From the NCBI GenBank assembly GCA_941918925.1, contig OW799234.1, positions 60,988,968 to 61,052,967 on the forward strand: a DNA stretch of 64,000 bases. The letters are read 5' to 3'. Shown piece by piece: positions 61,360 through 64,000 of this stretch. Both the position numbers and the translations under genes were made by a program. The notes under the pieces are model-generated. The model was not told the DNA's origin. It saw only the letters and a list, made by a program, of their open reading frames with translations, and did no database searches. This DNA comes from Phyto melanocephala (Eukaryota; Arthropoda; Insecta; Diptera; Rhinophoridae). The first letter of the stretch is position 1; every line of letters starts with the position of its first letter.

Positions 61360-61800
61360 AATATGTGTGCAGGGGGAATCTAAAATTAGATTATTAGAAT
61401 TCTGGGTGCCTTTTAGACCCCTTTTGGTCGCCACCAGGGATTTCAAGGCTACGGATTGGTGTGTCTTCCTTCAGAAAATTCCGTGCCCCCACCTGCGTTT
61501 ACTTTAAATAATATAATGGTTTAACACAGCCGATTGATAATTTCCGACAATCCTCATTGCCTTACGTTATTGTCTATATCTCTTTCAGACTGAGGTGCCG
61601 CCCCTTATCATCCACACTTAATAAATGCCTGCCTGTTCCACTCAATCGTTCGCTAGTCAATGGTATTCATTCGCTTATTATATACGCTACTATATTAGCA
61701 TCTCACAGATACATGTTTCAATTGATATTTAAAGTTTATGTGCTTCTTTATACTCTGATTGAATCCAAGTGCCTTTACTACACCCCTCAAGAAAGGTTCT
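61360..61800. other. GC-richer block of unknown origin
   Basis: Composition differs from its surroundings (for example CCGTGCCCCCACCTGCG). No known protein motif in six frames by eye; probably a decayed mobile element. Confidence 0.3.
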
Positions 61801-61805
61801 TTCAT

Positions 61806-61983
61806 GGTGTAATTACATAAGGTGATATCGTAAAGAAGAGCGATTTTCGGCTCTCTTTTTTTATGTATGAAGTTTGACAATTTCCGAAGTTGAAATAATT
61901 TTTTTAATATGAAGTTTGACATACTCCAGAACACAAAAAAATTGTCAGCTGGGCTGGCACCGCCACCTTGTGTAAGTGCACCC
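61806..61983. mobile_element. Small MITE (ACTTATACAAGGTG family), copy C, inverted
   Basis: GGTGTAATTACATAAGGTG ... CACCTTGTGTAAGTGCACC, the reverse orientation of copies A and B. Confidence 0.6.
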
Positions 61984-62424
61984 TGGGTTCTTTGAGCACC
62001 ATTCGAACCTGCCATATGAGAATACACCCAAGAACTGACTTGATTATCAGGTGCAAGAAAAATTTGTTTTCCTTTTATCCGACACTACAGCCGATGTTCC
62101 AACGCGTGGAAACTATGGATCTTTGCCTAGTAAACGGATACGTACTCCCGCAGACACAAGGTACAGGAGTGCCAGAACCTGCATTCTCGTTCTTAAATAA
62201 TTGTCTATGGATTCATCAGCTATGAGAGTGCGATGTCCAGAATTTTCGTATATTTCAAATCCGAGCGAAAGTAACACCATCGCTTTGCACTTGAATTGCT
62301 GATATTGTTGTAGTTTTTTTTTATCAATAAGTCTAACTATGGCAATCCTTCTATGGTCCCCTGAGAGGCCTTCGGCTACTAAAAACAGACGAGTAGATGA
62401 TTGTTGGTCTTTTAATTATTGAAC

Positions 62425-62680
62425 TCAATCAGAATTAAATGTACACTTGAGCAATATTTTTGCAAAGAAAACCATTACCATTACCTTCTTAATCATAAAG
62501 GCATTATCCCCCACTGTTGATGGTCCGTTGAAGTCCGTTAACACTGATGTAAATTTTTTTTCGTTTTGCATCCTTGTTTCAACATGATCATTCCAGGTTA
62601 GTTTCGAATCCAGCGTTAACTCTAGATATTTCATCTTACGGGAAGGTTTTTTTTTTTTTTTTTTAAAAAGCAATAAGGAA
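62425..62680 (-). pseudogene. Non-LTR retrotransposon reverse-transcriptase remnant
   Basis: - strand reads KMKYLELTLDSKLTWNDHVE, the VKYLGVxLDxKLxWxxHI motif after the reverse-transcriptase core of Jockey-type LINEs. Surrounding 62000-63090 may belong to the same decayed element, but no further domain was readable. Confidence 0.6.
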
Positions 62681-63102
62681 ACAGTCTCTATACCCTACTT
62701 TCTTTGTGTGAAGAGCATATCATTTTAGTTTTAAGTCCTGCTAAGTCCTTGTTTCCATCAACATGCCTTGGTTACTCAGAGCTTACCACTATCCACAAAA
62801 GCAACATCATTATTTGCTCTTAATCTTCGGATGAGACCATCTAACTTATGTTCCGCAGAAAGGTGATAAAATCCTTAATGCGTACAATTTTTGATTACCT
62901 TTTACCGAATTCGTATGTATACTTTCCAGAAATTCACTATTCCTACAATTTAGCATGAAGGCAATCAATTTTCTAACAATGGAATCAATCGCTTGCTCAA
63001 TAATAAAATGTCTGAGTCTATTAAAAGAGAGCTTGTCAGAAGCACCGACTATATCTTTAAGTACAGTAAGTAAAACAACATTTCCATCTCTTTCTACAAC
63101 AC

Positions 63103-63302
63103 TAGGTTAGGTTAGGTTAGGTTAGGTAGAACAGTCAGCTGTTCTACCTAACCATTATATTGATCCCTTTGTGATACCTGAATAGAAAAGTAAGAATAGA
63201 ATAGAAAGGAAGCAGACAAGTCCAGAGTCTCCGGCGGGAATCGAACCCGCAACCCCCAAACTAGCAGAACAGCACACTGCTGACTAGTCCATCGGGGCAC
63301 CC
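63103..63302 (-). mobile_element. tRNA-derived SINE-like unit
   Basis: The - strand begins GTGCCCCGATGGACTAGTCA and has a perfect Pol III B box in a T-arm (GCGGGTTCGATTCCCGC, 63236-63252). The 3' acceptor half does not pair with GCCCCGA, so it is not a working tRNA. The far end carries (CCTAA)n, that is TTAGG x4 on the + strand, beside a hairpin GGTAGAACAG...CTGTTCTACC. Confidence 0.6.
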
Positions 63303-64000
63303 TTGTTTCGTCATCACCGCCCTAAAAAAGCAGTGATAAAATTTAGTGCAGACTTAACGGAATGCATTATCGAAAGTACAAGTTCTACAACACTAACTAG
63401 TTCGGGAATTGAGGTTTTAGTAGATCTTCCAGCACTGCTCACCATTTGTCATTCACTTAATTATCTATCGGGAAATCCACTTGCACTATATCCATTGATT
63501 TGAATAAAAAAGGTGTGAAACTCCGTACAGTTTCTCTTCGGCGGCTTGGAAAGAAAAATTACCCTAGTCTCTTTCTTTGCAACAAGAATATATGCTTTCG
63601 AACGACAACTACAACAGACCACAACATGAGTGTTCATGCCCCTCTTTAATAACACAGAAAATATTTCATTAATTCCAAGTTTTTGTATAAAAGCTTATAA
63701 ATTTTTAATCTTTTGACATTGAGTTTGCTGGGTAAAAAAAAATACTCATAAGAATATAAAGATTAAAGCCAAATTTTGTTTAAAGTTTTTACAAATTCAT
63801 TGCCAAAAGATAAACTTTTCGGAAAAAATAATTTTGATCTTCTTTTAAAAAGAAAATTTATCAAACAATTTTTTACTTAAAAAAAAATTATCAACGAATC
63901 ATCACAAATTATTTATTCTGTAAAGAAAAAGAAAATTATCTTTAGAAACGTTGTAATTCAATTTAATCCTTCCTCTACATCGCATTTCCCTCATTCCACT
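63303..64000. other. Unassigned stretch to the right edge
   Basis: 63300-63660 is GC-richer with 64-66-codon frames on both strands and no recognisable motif. The rest is AT-rich. Confidence 0.3.

Noticed and set aside
63228..63302. Functional tRNA gene
   Set aside because: The B box is good but the acceptor stem does not pair; it fits a SINE head better.

Overview
The window is AT-rich, intron-rich eukaryotic DNA with short spliced exons and many insect-type transposable elements. It most resembles a higher fly (Diptera, probably a calyptrate such as a blow fly or house fly). The basis is the DINE-1/INE-1-like repeats, mariner, piggyBac, hAT and Helitron families and the codon style. The species call is inference.

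Genes. Only two protein-coding genes can be supported, both on the + strand. (1) The last two exons of a protein kinase gene at 7438-7889; its earlier exons lie beyond the left edge or in sequence I cannot resolve. (2) A complete-looking 17-exon gene at 10854-27087 encoding a protein of about 1,094 residues with two BTB/POZ domains, the first split by a long low-complexity insertion. All exon phases agree except at one junction (16456 to 19814). I see no convincing gene from about 28 kb to 64 kb, which is repeats and AT-rich non-coding DNA, apart from a promoter-like spot near 44.7-44.9 kb.

Repeats by region. 1-7.4 kb: five TIR elements with 3-bp TTA/TAA target duplications (PIF/Harbinger-like), one split by an hAT-type element with an exact 8-bp duplication, then an old INE-like copy. 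8.8-27 kb: the introns of the BTB gene carry INE-like copies, a solo LTR, a Tc1-like fragment, a piggyBac deletion derivative, an hAT-type element and a TTA-type MITE. 28-34 kb: several INE-like copies (one with a 218-bp GTAT tract), a TA-type MITE, the longer piggyBac relative with a transposase N-terminus, and a mariner fragment. 35.7-38 kb: an hAT-type element with an exact 8-bp duplication, itself hit by a Helitron. 40-46 kb: an INE-like copy split by a mariner, then more INE-like copies. 48-54 kb: three non-autonomous Helitrons with variable numbers of a ~121-bp tandem unit. 54-64 kb: LINE remnants, mariner copies, small MITEs and a tRNA-derived SINE-like unit.

I did not find a new biological system. 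The most informative material is the gene model with its phase break, and the nested, target-duplication-marked insertions that give a relative order of transposition.
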